64,000 nucleotides of DNA from an uncultured Anaeroplasmataceae bacterium (GCA_910579215.1 CAJTTN010000001.1:248001-312000), one strand, 5' to 3'. Shown: positions 7,768 through 18,168, numbered from the stretch's first letter. Numbers and translations are program-made. The notes: generated by a model from the sequence alone, not told the origin.

Positions 7768-9552
7768 ATCAACAAAAGAGGTAGCAAATTGACTATTATA
7801 GAGATCAGCATAAAACCCTCTTTTTTCAATGAGCTGTTCATGATTTCCTTGTTCAATAATATTTCCATCCTTTAATACAAGGATAATATCAGCATTCTTA
7901 ATTGTAGAAAGACGATGAGCAATAACAAAGGATGTTCTACCAGCAGTAAGCTTATCCATAGCCTTTTGAATAAGTTCTTCTGTTCTTGTATCCACACTAG
8001 AGGTAGCCTCATCTAAAATTAGCATAGGGGAATTTTCCACCATCGCACGTGCAATCGTTAAGAGCTGCTTTTGTCCAGCAGATATATTTGCAGTTTCATC
8101 AAAAATATAATCCAATCCACCAGGCAAAGAATTAACAAAATGATCCATATGACATGCCTTTAAGCACCTCATTATATCCTCATCTGTTGCAGATTGATTT
8201 CCATAGCGAAGATTATCACGCAGTGTTCCTTCAAATAACCAAGTATCCTGAAGAACCATTCCAAACAATGCAGCAACATTTGCTCGAGTTAAATCCTTTG
8301 TAGATATAGAATCAATCGTAATTTTACCTGAATTTACCTCGTAGAAACGCATAAGCAGATTTACTAATGTTGTCTTTCCAGCTCCCGTAGGACCAACAAT
8401 CGCTACTTTCATACCAGCTTGAACATCACAAGAAAAATCAAATATGATTTGTTTATCCTCATAATAGCCAAAATTAACATGCTCAAATTGAACATTACCT
8501 TTAACAGCTGCTTTATCTAACTTCACTAATTCAGTATCCTTAGAAAGCTCTGCTTCTTCTAAAAATTCAAAAATTCGCTCGCTTGCTGCTGCACAGGATT
8601 GCAATACATTCGCAATTTGACCAATCGTTTGTAAAGGCTGATTAGCCATACGAGAATACTGGATAAACATTTGAATAAATTCAACTCCTGCAAGACCACT
8701 GATAACTAAAATTCCTCCTAAAAAGCAAATCGTTATATAGGAAGCATTTCCAATAAATCCCATAATTGGCATCATCAATCCTGATGCAAATTGACTTTTC
8801 CATGCACTGTTTTTTAAATTGGTATTACATTGATCAAAGGCTTCATAAAGCTTCTGTTCCTGATGAAAGGCTATAATTACCTGATGTCCTGAATATGCTT
8901 CTTCAATATGGGCATTCAATTCTCCTAAGGATCTTTGCTGAGATCGGAAATATTTTTGAGAATTCTTAACTATAAGTATTAGTGCTACTAAGGAAAGTGG
9001 TATAGAAACAACACAAATGAATGCCATTTGCCATGAAATGGTAAACATCATAACAAATACTCCAATAAGTAAAATTACAGAAGAAAAGGTACTAACTAGG
9101 CTTTGGTTTAAATTTTGACTGATACTATCAACATCATTAGTAACTCTAGATAATAAGTCACCATAGGAGGATTGATCAAAATACTTTAAAGGTACACGAT
9201 TAATTTTTTCAGATATATCCTTTCTAAGTCGATAGGAAATCTTTTGGGTAACTCCTGTTAATAAGAAGGAAGCAATATAGTTACCAAAGGCTGAACAGCT
9301 ATATATACAAATCAGCATGACACCCAATTTGAAAATATATGTAAAATCAATGGCTAGTCCTGCAACCTTTTTTTGGCATTCCTTTGTAATTTCACCTAAA
9401 AGCTTTGGACCAAATAGGGAGCCTAATGCTCCAATGATGGATAAAAGAATTGCAAATCCTATAACTACAATATAGGGTTTCATATAAGGAAGTAATTTAG
9501 CTAAGCCCTTTTTTAAGCTTTTAGGCTTTCCATGCATCTGTTGTTTAGGCAC
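7765..9552 (-). CDS. ABC exporter half-transporter, canonical-ATPase partner (pair 1)
   Basis: Six-span type I exporter domain (residues about 20-320) followed by an ATPase domain: Walker A GPTGAGKT, Q-loop LQDTW, signature ISAGQKQ (one change from LSGGQ), Walker B ILDEAT with the catalytic Glu, and switch His in IAHRLST. It pairs with the upstream gene, which has degenerate residues, giving the one-good-site arrangement of heterodimeric multidrug or peptide exporters. I place the start at GTG 9552, preceded by AAGGAGG and overlapping the upstream stop as GTGCCTAA; a longer frame to 9606 would start inside the upstream gene without a ribosome site. Confidence 0.9.
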   Translation of the reverse strand: MPKQQMHGKPKSLKKGLAKLLPYMKPYIVVIGFAILLSIIGALGSLFGPKLLGEITKECQKKVAGLAIDFTYIFKLGVMLICIYSCSAFGNYIASFLLTGVTQKISYRLRKDISEKINRVPLKYFDQSSYGDLLSRVTNDVDSISQNLNQSLVSTFSSVILLIGVFVMMFTISWQMAFICVVSIPLSLVALILIVKNSQKYFRSQQRSLGELNAHIEEAYSGHQVIIAFHQEQKLYEAFDQCNTNLKNSAWKSQFASGLMMPIMGFIGNASYITICFLGGILVISGLAGVEFIQMFIQYSRMANQPLQTIGQIANVLQSCAAASERIFEFLEEAELSKDTELVKLDKAAVKGNVQFEHVNFGYYEDKQIIFDFSCDVQAGMKVAIVGPTGAGKTTLVNLLMRFYEVNSGKITIDSISTKDLTRANVAALFGMVLQDTWLFEGTLRDNLRYGNQSATDEDIMRCLKACHMDHFVNSLPGGLDYIFDETANISAGQKQLLTIARAMVENSPMLILDEATSSVDTRTEELIQKAMDKLTAGRTSFVIAHRLSTIKNADIILVLKDGNIIEQGNHEQLIEKRGFYADLYNSQFATSFVD

Positions 9553-11341
9553 GATCCATCTCCTCCTTTGATACCTGAGAGTAAGCAATTTCTTGATAAA
9601 CCTCACAATTTTTTATTAGCTCTTTGTGTGTTCCAGCTCCCACAATTTTTCCATGCTCTAAAACTAAAATTAAATCAGCATCCATAATTGTTCCAATTCT
9701 TTGTGCTACAATAATCTTAGTAGGATGATATTCTAATGATTTTAAATTTTCTCTTAAAATCCTATCTGTTTTAAAATCTAAGGCTGAAAAGGAATCATCA
9801 AAAACGATAATCTCTGCCTTTTTTATAATTGCTCTTGCAATGGAAAGTCTTTGCTTTTGACCTCCAGAAAAATTTGAACCGCCTTGTGCAACCATTTGAT
9901 CTAAGCCCTCTGGATGCTTCATTACAAAGTCCTTGGCCATAGCAAGCTGTAAGGCCTCTAGCATCTCTTCTTCTGTAGCATCCTCTTTGCCATAGGCTAA
10001 ATTAGAGCGAATGGTTCCCTTAAATAAAAGTGCCTTTTGCGAAATAAAAGCAATTTTATCTCGCAAATCCTTCAAATCATAATCTCGAACATCAATACCA
10101 TCTAGCAAAACTGCACCACTAGTAACATCAAAAAATCTAGGCAATAAATTTATGATAGAGGTTTTTCCACTACCTGTGGAGCCAATGATAGCAATGGTTT
10201 GTCCTTGTTCAGCTTTAAAGCTAATATGGTCTAAAACATTTTCGCTGGTATTGGGATAGCTAAAGCTCACATCCTCATACACGATTTGCCCCTTTAAAGT
10301 CTCTTTAGGCTGCAAAGGATGTTCTTTATTCTTTAAGCTAGGCTCAACAATTAATACCTCTTTTATTCTTTTTGCAGAAACTAACCCTCTTGGAACCATA
10401 ATAAAAATCATAATAAGCTGCATAAAAGCCATTACTATCATCATTGTAATTTGCTGAAAACCAAATACACTTCCTAAAAATAAAGGATTCTCATCTATGA
10501 GATAGGCTCCTACCCACAAGATGGCAAGACTAGTACCATTCATAATTAGCATCATGCCAGGCATCATAAGGTTTAATACACGATTAACAAAGATGTTTGT
10601 CTTAGAAACAGATTGATTAACTTCATCAAATTTATTTTCTTGATAATCCTCTGCAACATTAGCTCTTACAACTCGTATTCCTGTTAAATTTTCTCTAGTT
10701 ACAAGGTTAAGACGGTCTGTAAGCTCCTGTATACGCTTAAATTTTGGTAATACAATCAAAAATAAGCTGATTACAAGCAGAGATAGGGATACTACCGCAA
10801 TAACTACAATTAAGTTTAAACTACTACTGGATTCAATTTTCCCAGCCTTAAGAATACCTAAAATAGCCATTGTAGGTGCTGAAATTGCCATACGAAGTGT
10901 CATTATCACTACCATTTGCACCTGTGTAATATCATTTGTTGTTCTCGTGATAAGAGATGCTGTAGAAAAATTATCTATTTCACTTATAGAAAATTTTTGT
11001 ATATGTGTATACATTTCTTTTCTTATATTATAAGAAAATTTTGCAGCAATTCTACTAGCTAAAAAGCATACAACTATAGAAGAAAGTAGGGAGATAGCTG
11101 CAAATCCAAACATCTCAAGGCCATTCTTCATAACGCCATCCATACAAGATTTTTTTAATTCTTCTGTCATCGTTCCTGTTTGCTTGGCTGCCTCTGCAAT
11201 ACTAGCATGATTTAATATATTTGTTAATCTTGTAGGTAACTCTAAATCACAATATACCTGTAATATTACTAAGCCTATTACAAAGCAAATTAAAACATAT
11301 GCCCATTTATCTAAGCATTTTAATAATCTAATCATATTCAT
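9545..11341 (-). CDS. ABC exporter half-transporter, degenerate-ATPase partner (pair 1)
   Basis: A 598-residue fused membrane-ATPase protein. Walker A GSTGSGKT and signature FSGGQKQ are canonical, but Walker B ends FDDS (Asp in place of catalytic Glu) and the switch histidine is Gln (VAQRIGT). That pattern marks the non-catalytic half of a heterodimeric exporter; the site made with its partner's ISAGQ signature would be inactive. It has an enlarged loop between the first two spans (residues 40-75). The gene overlaps the marR-family gene by 14 bases, so expression is likely controlled by that repressor. Confidence 0.9.
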   Translation of the reverse strand: MNMIRLLKCLDKWAYVLICFVIGLVILQVYCDLELPTRLTNILNHASIAEAAKQTGTMTEELKKSCMDGVMKNGLEMFGFAAISLLSSIVVCFLASRIAAKFSYNIRKEMYTHIQKFSISEIDNFSTASLITRTTNDITQVQMVVIMTLRMAISAPTMAILGILKAGKIESSSSLNLIVVIAVVSLSLLVISLFLIVLPKFKRIQELTDRLNLVTRENLTGIRVVRANVAEDYQENKFDEVNQSVSKTNIFVNRVLNLMMPGMMLIMNGTSLAILWVGAYLIDENPLFLGSVFGFQQITMMIVMAFMQLIMIFIMVPRGLVSAKRIKEVLIVEPSLKNKEHPLQPKETLKGQIVYEDVSFSYPNTSENVLDHISFKAEQGQTIAIIGSTGSGKTSIINLLPRFFDVTSGAVLLDGIDVRDYDLKDLRDKIAFISQKALLFKGTIRSNLAYGKEDATEEEMLEALQLAMAKDFVMKHPEGLDQMVAQGGSNFSGGQKQRLSIARAIIKKAEIIVFDDSFSALDFKTDRILRENLKSLEYHPTKIIVAQRIGTIMDADLILVLEHGKIVGAGTHKELIKNCEVYQEIAYSQVSKEEMDRA

Positions 11342-11765
11342 CCTCCAAAAATTGCAGGGTAATATCTAATATCTTAATTAAGTGTTCCCGCTCTGCACCT
11401 AAAGCCCTTAGATAATCTGATACTCTTTTTTCCTGTCTTGCAAACAACTCTTCATATTTCATTTTTGTTTCCTCCGTTAAGCGGTAATATTTAATTCGCT
11501 TATCCTTAGGATCCATATGCTTATTTATCAAACGCTTAGATTCTAAAGCATCTAACTTATGCATAACTGCTGGAATAGATACTTCAAAGCATTTGGCTAG
11601 GGAAGAAGCCTTTACCTCTTCCTTATTCTTATTAGCATTGTAAATGAAATTTAAAATTTCAAATTCTATCCTTGTCATTCCTGACTTCAATAGAATTTCA
11701 TTAGTTCTGACAATAAACTTATTTTTTATAGCTCGTAATTGCTGATTAATTTCTTGATCTAACAT
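11328..11765 (-). CDS. MarR-family transcriptional regulator of ABC pair 1
   Basis: A 145-residue winged-helix protein: dimerisation helix (1-25), recognition helix around SSLAKCFEVSIPAVMHKLDAL and wing DPKDKRIKYYRLT, all typical of MarR. It starts at ATG 11765 after an AGGAG site. Its end overlaps the start of the ABC pair, and the promoter region in front contains two palindromes that may be its operator. By analogy with other marR-exporter operons it probably represses the operon until a ligand binds. Confidence 0.9.
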   Translation of the reverse strand: MLDQEINQQLRAIKNKFIVRTNEILLKSGMTRIEFEILNFIYNANKNKEEVKASSLAKCFEVSIPAVMHKLDALESKRLINKHMDPKDKRIKYYRLTEETKMKYEELFARQEKRVSDYLRALGAEREHLIKILDITLQFLEDEYD

Positions 11766-11781
11766 ATCCTCACTCCTAAAT

Positions 11782-11841
11782 ACTTTACAAAATAAAGTTT
11801 ATCTAGTTAACTATTATAAGGCATTTAAATTGATTTATCAA
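11782..11841 (-). promoter_or_regulatory. promoter and candidate operators of the marR-ABC pair 1 operon
   Basis: On the minus strand TTGATA (11836-11841), 17 bases, TATAAT (11813-11818). Immediately downstream lie the palindrome TAGTTAACTA (11804-11813) and the inverted repeat ACTTTA-N5-TAAAGT (11782-11798), both well placed for repression. The -35 box lies inside the 3' end of the neighbouring flippase-like gene. Confidence 0.65.
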
Positions 11842-12910
11842 TCCCTTTTTCTATAGTTTGTGATTGTTTTTTCAATCTATAAGCAACTACTCTTTCAAAT
11901 ATAAGATAGACAATAAAGCTGATTAGCATTAAAAAATAATAGGTAATAAAGCGCCAAATCAACAAGCCTGAGGTGGCTAAGGAAGCACTTAAAATCGGTA
12001 GAACTGAAACAAAGAGGGTTCTAAAGGCAAATTCTATCCCTCCTGTAGCACCAGGTGTGGGAATAAAGCATGTCATAGCTACAGAGAAGGTCGTCATTGC
12101 TGTAATTAATGGAAGCTGGTTAAGTTCAACCTCTATACCTAAAGCATGTAATATAAAGAAAGGAATCATATAATAGCATAATAGTCCTATTAGCTTTAGA
12201 CAAATACAAAAAATAAATTTTATCTTTTGGGCTAATAGCGCATGAAAGGTATCCTGTGCACCTTTACAATATTCTGCAAAGGAACTTTCAAAAGAAAGTA
12301 ACTTATCCTTAAAAATTTTGCGATGAATGATCCAGCTTACAAAACGTATCAGCCAATTTCTTAGCGTCTTAGATAATCCCACAGAACAAAATAAAGCTAA
12401 GATTAGGCAATTAATACCCAAGCCAACACCTATCATAACCTGCAAATACACTGTACCTTTCGTTAATTCCTCATAAAAAAATAGAGAGCTTAAGCATAGT
12501 ATTACTAACGAAGTTTGTGTAATAACAAAATTCATTAATATAATTCCTGAGGACCTCTGCAAATCGACTCCAATCTTCCGATATGCATAAATTTGGAAGG
12601 GTTGTCCACCAGAGGCAAAGGGAGTAATCCCATTAAAAAAATATTCCATAGAGCCAATCATAGCTGAATCGATATAGGAAATACTTTTTTCTGTTTTTGA
12701 TTTGCCTAAAAAATAGAGGGGCAAAGGATAAAAAATCATATAAAGAAATAGAAATAAAAAGCCAAAACAAAGCCATGGCACATTTATATTTTTAAGTACT
12801 TTAGCAATTTCTTGAATATCACTTAAAGAGCAAATGACAATAATAACAACAATTGTCAATACTAAAAATATAAGTAATTTAGGTAATATTTTTTTAATAT
12901 TATGATTCAT
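11825..12910 (-). CDS. flippase-like membrane protein, UPF0104/lysylphosphatidylglycerol-synthase TM family
   Basis: A 361-residue protein with about eight membrane spans. The segment FFNGITPFASGGQPFQIYAYRK near residue 95 and TCFIPTPGATGGIEFAFRTLF near 285 are the two signature stretches of the YbhN/AglD/MprF-N-terminal family. Members without an aminoacyltransferase domain, such as this one, are thought to flip or handle lipids. It is transcribed from just downstream of the DegV terminator and runs into the promoter of the next operon. Confidence 0.85.
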   Translation of the reverse strand: MNHNIKKILPKLLIFLVLTIVVIIVICSLSDIQEIAKVLKNINVPWLCFGFLFLFLYMIFYPLPLYFLGKSKTEKSISYIDSAMIGSMEYFFNGITPFASGGQPFQIYAYRKIGVDLQRSSGIILMNFVITQTSLVILCLSSLFFYEELTKGTVYLQVMIGVGLGINCLILALFCSVGLSKTLRNWLIRFVSWIIHRKIFKDKLLSFESSFAEYCKGAQDTFHALLAQKIKFIFCICLKLIGLLCYYMIPFFILHALGIEVELNQLPLITAMTTFSVAMTCFIPTPGATGGIEFAFRTLFVSVLPILSASLATSGLLIWRFITYYFLMLISFIVYLIFERVVAYRLKKQSQTIEKGIDKSI

Positions 12911-12936
12911 TAGGCTTTCCTCCTTTCAAAAAGAGA

Positions 12937-12955
12937 AGGCTTCCTAAAGAAGCCT
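12937..12955 (-). terminator. intrinsic terminator after degV (13 kb)
   Basis: AGGCTTC and GAAGCCT form a hairpin with a five-base loop; on the minus strand it is followed by TCTCTTTTT, just past the DegV stop codon. Confidence 0.75.
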
Positions 12956-12957
12956 GT

Positions 12958-13842
12958 TTATGCATCATATTTACGAATAAAAGCAATTCCTATAGGATAA
13001 GGTCCTGTATGTACAGCTATGGTTGCACCTATTTGGTCAAACAATTCTACTTTTTTACCAAATATCTCTTCAAACTTTTTAGCAAATTCCATACCTTCTT
13101 CTAAGGAGTTCCCATACCCAACAACAATAAGATAATCCTCTAGGCTCAAATTATGCTTATGCAAGGTGGATTTAAATTTATCAAAAATCTTCATAATTGC
13201 ACGTTTTCTAGAAAGGGCTATACCACCAGATTGTATTTCCCCATCCTTTTGAACAATTAAAGGTGTGACTTTTAAAATATTTCCTACAATGGCAGTAAGC
13301 TTCCCTATTCTTCCACCATGCTGTAAATAAGATAAGCCATTGATAGTGAAATAGCTTCTTCCCGTCACTTTAATCTCTTCAATTTTTGATAATACCTCAT
13401 CTAGGGTAAGACCATTTTCTCTCATTCTTGCAATTTCTCTTACCAATAATCCCTGTGTACAGGAATTAACCGTAGAATCTACTACTTCTACTCTAGCGTC
13501 TGGGTGCTCCTCTAAAAACATATCCCTTGCCATTAAAGCTGAATTTAAGGAGCCACTAAATTTTTTAGAAATCGTAATACATAAAATATTCTTATTCAAC
13601 TCAAAGGCCTTTTGGAATTCTTGGCAGTAATCCTCTGCCGTAGGCATAGAGGTTTTAGGAAATACTCCTGGGTTATCCATGAGCTTTTGATAAAACTCCT
13701 GCACCTGAAAATCCACTTTTTCCTTTAAATAAGATTCTTCATCATAAGCAACATAAAAAGGTACAACTCGAATCCCTAGTTTTGATACTGCTTCATCAGA
13801 TAAATCGCAGGATCCATCAGAAATAATTTCAAAATCTTTCAT
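12958..13842 (-). CDS. DegV-family fatty-acid-binding protein
   Basis: A 294-residue DegV protein: SDGSCDLSDE at the N terminus, KTSMPTAEDY, ISKKFSGSLNSA, the VDS-cluster VVDSTVNSCTQG and the C-terminal HTGPYPIGIAF. DegV (FakB-type) proteins bind a fatty acid and present it to the FakA kinase for incorporation into phospholipid. FakA is not in this window. The gene is monocistronic with its own terminator. A second DegV lies at 20950-21801. Confidence 0.93.
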   Translation of the reverse strand: MKDFEIISDGSCDLSDEAVSKLGIRVVPFYVAYDEESYLKEKVDFQVQEFYQKLMDNPGVFPKTSMPTAEDYCQEFQKAFELNKNILCITISKKFSGSLNSALMARDMFLEEHPDARVEVVDSTVNSCTQGLLVREIARMRENGLTLDEVLSKIEEIKVTGRSYFTINGLSYLQHGGRIGKLTAIVGNILKVTPLIVQKDGEIQSGGIALSRKRAIMKIFDKFKSTLHKHNLSLEDYLIVVGYGNSLEEGMEFAKKFEEIFGKKVELFDQIGATIAVHTGPYPIGIAFIRKYDA

Positions 13843-13909
13843 TCTATCTTCCTCCTAGGTGTACTCATTATATCATATTGGTTCTTCATTTAAAAGCCTA
13901 AAACTATAT

Positions 13910-14560
13910 TTAGCCACGAAATTCCACACCTTCTAGGCTCTGTAAATACGTATTATCACGCAAACTACTTGATAAAACGATTATTTTATTTAAATTCATA
14001 CATTGATGAAATGTATATTCTGCCACATTTTTGCAAGTTTCTGGAAGAGTTATACACTCAACTGCTGTAAAAGAAAATGCATAGCTACCTATAGTTTTTG
14101 TACTTGTTAAAGATATTTCTTTCAAATTCTTACAGCCAATAAAGGTTCCTCCCATCACATCTTCTATCTTCAGTTCTATTTTTTTCAATGATATACAATT
14201 TTCAAAGGCATTTCTTCCAATACTTTCGACATTTTCTAAATTGATGCTTTCTAGTTTTGTACAATTTAGGAATGTCATGCGTTCAATCACCTTTATATTT
14301 TTTCCTAGATCAATTCTTTTGATTCCTGTTTTATCCATAAAAGTACGAGAAAGAATTTTAGTAACTGGCTTAGAGTTTTTTTCATCAGAAATCGTATAGG
14401 AAGAAGCATTTCCATAGACTCTATCAACATAATAGGAATCTGTAGCTGCATCATATGTATAATGTAGTCTTGGAATATTAAAATATAAAATTAAAAAAAG
14501 AAGTAAAGCTACAGTAGAGCCAATAGATATTGCCAATATCAGTATATTCTTCTTTTTCAA
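13910..14560 (-). CDS. membrane-anchored BspA-type leucine-rich-repeat protein
   Basis: One N-terminal membrane anchor or uncleaved signal (residues 5-27, ILILAISIGSTVALLLFLIL) is followed by several BspA/LRR_5 units of about 23 residues: KLESINLENVESIGRNAF, SLKKIELKIEDVMGGTF, NLKEISLTSTKTIGSYAF, ECITLPETCKNVAEYTF. Such repeats occur on surface proteins that bind host or other ligands. At 216 residues it is small for the family. It lies 17 bases downstream of the second ABC pair and may share its transcript. Confidence 0.85.
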   Translation of the reverse strand: MKKKNILILAISIGSTVALLLFLILYFNIPRLHYTYDAATDSYYVDRVYGNASSYTISDEKNSKPVTKILSRTFMDKTGIKRIDLGKNIKVIERMTFLNCTKLESINLENVESIGRNAFENCISLKKIELKIEDVMGGTFIGCKNLKEISLTSTKTIGSYAFSFTAVECITLPETCKNVAEYTFHQCMNLNKIIVLSSSLRDNTYLQSLEGVEFRG

Positions 14561-14577
14561 TTTAAATTCCCCCTTTC

Positions 14578-16368
14578 CTAAGAATCCATATGTTTATATT
14601 GTAACTCATAGAGATGATAATATAAACCCTTTTTCGCTAAAAGCTCTTGATGGTTTCCAGATTCCATAATTTTTCCTTTATGTAAAACAATAATATTATC
14701 CGCATGTTGCACAGTAGATAATCTATGTGCAACAATGAGCATTGTTCCTACATTCATCATCTTTTCTAAGGAATCCTGAATTAGCACCTCTGTTTCTGTA
14801 TCAATATTAGCTGTTGCTTCATCTAAAATCATTATATTGGGCTTATGAAGAATTGTTCTTGCAAAGCTTAAAAGCTGTCGTTGTCCAGAAGAAAAATTAT
14901 TCCCTCTTTCTAAAACCTCATACTCATACCCATTAGGTAGCTTTTCTATAAAGGATGAGGCATTTACATAGCGACAGGCTTCCACAATTTCATCCGTGGT
15001 AAAGCTATCATCTCTTAAGGTAATATTGGAGCGTATCGTCCCACTAAATAAGAAGACATCCTGAAGCATCTGTCCAATATGCTTTCTTAAGCTTTCTAAA
15101 GCAATGTCCTTCACATCAATTCCATCAATTCGAATCGTTCCCTTTTGAATTTCGTAATTGCGAACAATTAAGGCTAAAATTGTTGTTTTCCCTGCTCCTG
15201 TTGCGCCAACAAAGGCTACAGTTTGTTTAGGATAAATTGTAAAGCTGACATCCTTTAAAATCCAATTCTCCTCATTATAAGCAAACCAAACATGATCAAA
15301 TTCTATTTTTCCTTCTATCTGTGTTAGCTCAATCGCATCCTCTTTATCTAAAATTTGTGCCTTCATATCTAAAATCTCAAAAATACGCTCAGAAGAAGCA
15401 AAAGCCGATTGTAACTGATTAAATTGATCTGCAAGCTGTTGTATAGGATTAAAGAATTGCCCATTATATTGATAAAACTTTACTAAATCCTTAGCAAGTA
15501 ATCGCTCTTCTAATACCATATAAAAGCCATTATATAAAAGTATAATATGGCACAAAACATATAGAACATATATAGCAGGCCTAAAAACACCAAAAATTAA
15601 AACCTCACGGATACTATTTCTTTTTAAATCTGTATTTCGCAATAGAAATTCTTTTTCCTTCTTATCCTCTTGATTAAATATTTGTGTGATTTTCATACCA
15701 CTTAAATTTTCTGATAAAAAAGCATTCATATTGGAAACACAGCCACGTACCTTTCTGTATTGCTTTCTTGAAAGCTTGTTAAAGACAATTGTCATGATTA
15801 CTAAAAATGGAATAACACATAGGATATAAAGCGTTAAAATAGGAGAAATAATCAGCATCATGATAAAAACAAATAGAATAGTTAAAATATATCTAATCAA
15901 ATTTACAATTACATTGGTATATAGCTCATTTACCATATTCACATCTGAGGTTACTCTAGTTACTAGCTTTCCTACGGGAGTCGCATAAATTTGGGCAATC
16001 GCTAAGCCTTCTATTTTAACAAATACTTCTTTTCGTATTTCCAAGACAATACGCTGTCCTGCCTTCTGTAAAAGCATTGAATTAAAATAATTGAGAAAGG
16101 CTGCCCCTATGATCACACATCCATAAATGGATAAAAGAATAATTGTAAATTTTATTTTATAATCATTCGTCAAATCAGCATTTCCTAAAACACCAATCAG
16201 CTCCCCCTCTAAATATGCAGGGGTAAGATCAATAGCTACAAGAATTGCTGTAAAAAGTAAAGATATAATGAAAGCCCAACGGACACGCTTAGCATATTTA
16301 AGAAGTCTAACTAGAACTGTACGATCCTTATAGGTACGAATATTTTTATTGTCATCAAACTTTTGCAT
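14578..16368 (-). CDS. ABC exporter half-transporter, canonical-ATPase partner (pair 2)
   Basis: A 596-residue exporter with six spans then an ATPase: Walker A GATGAGKT, Q-loop LQDVF, signature FSSGQRQ (degenerate), Walker B ILDEAT with catalytic Glu, switch His in VAHRLST. The start codon shares a base with the upstream stop (TAATG), so the two subunits are tightly coupled. Its non-canonical signature faces the partner's degenerate Walker B in the inactive site. Substrate unknown; no MarR gene precedes this pair. Confidence 0.9.
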   Translation of the reverse strand: MQKFDDNKNIRTYKDRTVLVRLLKYAKRVRWAFIISLLFTAILVAIDLTPAYLEGELIGVLGNADLTNDYKIKFTIILLSIYGCVIIGAAFLNYFNSMLLQKAGQRIVLEIRKEVFVKIEGLAIAQIYATPVGKLVTRVTSDVNMVNELYTNVIVNLIRYILTILFVFIMMLIISPILTLYILCVIPFLVIMTIVFNKLSRKQYRKVRGCVSNMNAFLSENLSGMKITQIFNQEDKKEKEFLLRNTDLKRNSIREVLIFGVFRPAIYVLYVLCHIILLYNGFYMVLEERLLAKDLVKFYQYNGQFFNPIQQLADQFNQLQSAFASSERIFEILDMKAQILDKEDAIELTQIEGKIEFDHVWFAYNEENWILKDVSFTIYPKQTVAFVGATGAGKTTILALIVRNYEIQKGTIRIDGIDVKDIALESLRKHIGQMLQDVFLFSGTIRSNITLRDDSFTTDEIVEACRYVNASSFIEKLPNGYEYEVLERGNNFSSGQRQLLSFARTILHKPNIMILDEATANIDTETEVLIQDSLEKMMNVGTMLIVAHRLSTVQHADNIIVLHKGKIMESGNHQELLAKKGLYYHLYELQYKHMDS

Positions 16369-18152
16369 TATTCCTCACCTCCTTGAATAGCACGTTCAAG
16401 AGATTGAAGATGTACCATTTCTTGATACATTGGACAAGAATTTAAAAGCTCCTCATGAGAACCCACACCGATAAGCTTTCCATCTTCCATAACTACAATT
16501 ATATCTAGGCTTTCAACAGTAGAAATACGATGAGCAATCATCAAGGTGGTTTTCCCCTCTCTAATTTTTCTAAGATTAGAAAGTATTGTTTCTTCTGTCT
16601 TTGTATCTACTGCCGAAACTGAATCATCAAAGATTAAAATAGCAGGATCCTTAATCACAGCTCTAGCTATACTTACTCTTTGTTTCTGTCCACCAGAAAG
16701 AGTGACACCTCGTTCTCCTAAGATGGTATTATATTTATCTTGAAATTCTTCTATATTATTATGTACATCTGCAAATTTTGCAGCAGATATCACACTATCC
16801 TCATCAGGTGCAGCATATGCAAAACTAATATTATTTGCTATCGTATCACTAAATAAGAAATTATCCTGTGGTACATAGCCGATATTTTCTCTAACCTTTC
16901 GGAAAGGAATATGCATAATATCTTTCCCATCTAAAAATAGTTGACCTTCTTCGATATTATAGGTTCTTAAAAGTAAATCTACTATTGTTGTTTTTCCACA
17001 ACCTGTTTTTCCTATAATGCCAACCATAGAGCCCTTTGGAATTCGTAAGTTAATATTTGATAATACGGCATTAGATCCATCAGGATATTGAAAGTTTAAA
17101 TCTCTAAATTCTATTTCTCCCTTTATTTCATTTATCTCCTCAACATCCTTATCAATAATATCTACTGCCTCAGCTAAAAATTCATCCACACGCTTTAAAG
17201 AAGCATTTGCCTGAGCTCGCATATTTATCAATTGTGCTACAGCCATAAAGGGCCAAACAACAGCATCAAAATAACCAATAAATTCCCACATTTGACCTAC
17301 GGTAAAGCTTTTTCCCATAAAGCCATTAATAACAAAATAGGCTCCACCTGCAAAAAGCAAAGCAAATATAGAGGAAATAACAGCCGTTAATAATACATTT
17401 AATAGAGTGGCATATTTGACAAAATCAATATTCTTCTGACGATTATCTTCATTTATCTTATCAAAATGTCTTATTTCATGAATTTCTTTGACAAAGGCCT
17501 TAACTACAGCAAGACCACTAAAATTCTCTTGCGTAAAATCAGATAATGTCTCATAGGCCTCTTGTCGAATGCGAAATTTTTCCTTAAGAATGCGCCCAAC
17601 AATTACAGATATGACAGCAATCAATACCATAGGAATAATACTAAAGCATGATAAAATCCAATTGGTACTAAACATTCTATATAATGCAAAGCTACCTAAA
17701 AATATCGCATCAATTGCCATAACGGTTCCACTTCCAAAGGCTTGACGTATTACCTGTAAATCATTTGTAAATAGTGCCATCAAGGCGCCTGTCTTATGAT
17801 GCTTGTAATATGCATTAGAAAGACGTAAGGAATGAGAAAACATATCAGACCGTACATCTGCTTCTATTCTTGCTGCCACACCAAAAATGCAAAAACGCCA
17901 CATAAAACGACCTATAAACATAATCCCTGCTATCATAGCAAGCTCTAGCATCAATTTTTTAATTCCCTCTGGATGATAAAATAAAGAATCAGGATCTTCT
18001 TTTGCTATATCCCCTATTCCATCTAGAATTTCACCACAAATTCTTGGAATTTCAAGCTGAAACCAATTCACTGCAAGTAAAGCAAGTAATCCAAAAAGAA
18101 AGAATAAAAAATATTTTACATAATATTTGTTTACATTTTTTCCAAATAACAT
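16368..18152 (-). CDS. ABC exporter half-transporter, degenerate-ATPase partner (pair 2)
   Basis: A 594-residue exporter. Walker A GKTGCGKT and signature LSGGQKQ are intact, Walker B is IFDDS (Asp for the catalytic Glu), but unlike pairs 1, 3 and 4 the switch histidine is retained (IAHRIST). Start ATG 18152 follows AAGGAGG by six bases. It lies 16 bases downstream of the RluA-like gene, so it may belong to the queH-phosphoesterase-rluA transcript. Confidence 0.9.
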   Translation of the reverse strand: MLFGKNVNKYYVKYFLFFLFGLLALLAVNWFQLEIPRICGEILDGIGDIAKEDPDSLFYHPEGIKKLMLELAMIAGIMFIGRFMWRFCIFGVAARIEADVRSDMFSHSLRLSNAYYKHHKTGALMALFTNDLQVIRQAFGSGTVMAIDAIFLGSFALYRMFSTNWILSCFSIIPMVLIAVISVIVGRILKEKFRIRQEAYETLSDFTQENFSGLAVVKAFVKEIHEIRHFDKINEDNRQKNIDFVKYATLLNVLLTAVISSIFALLFAGGAYFVINGFMGKSFTVGQMWEFIGYFDAVVWPFMAVAQLINMRAQANASLKRVDEFLAEAVDIIDKDVEEINEIKGEIEFRDLNFQYPDGSNAVLSNINLRIPKGSMVGIIGKTGCGKTTIVDLLLRTYNIEEGQLFLDGKDIMHIPFRKVRENIGYVPQDNFLFSDTIANNISFAYAAPDEDSVISAAKFADVHNNIEEFQDKYNTILGERGVTLSGGQKQRVSIARAVIKDPAILIFDDSVSAVDTKTEETILSNLRKIREGKTTLMIAHRISTVESLDIIVVMEDGKLIGVGSHEELLNSCPMYQEMVHLQSLERAIQGGEE

Positions 18153-18168
18153 AGTCCCCCTCCTTTTC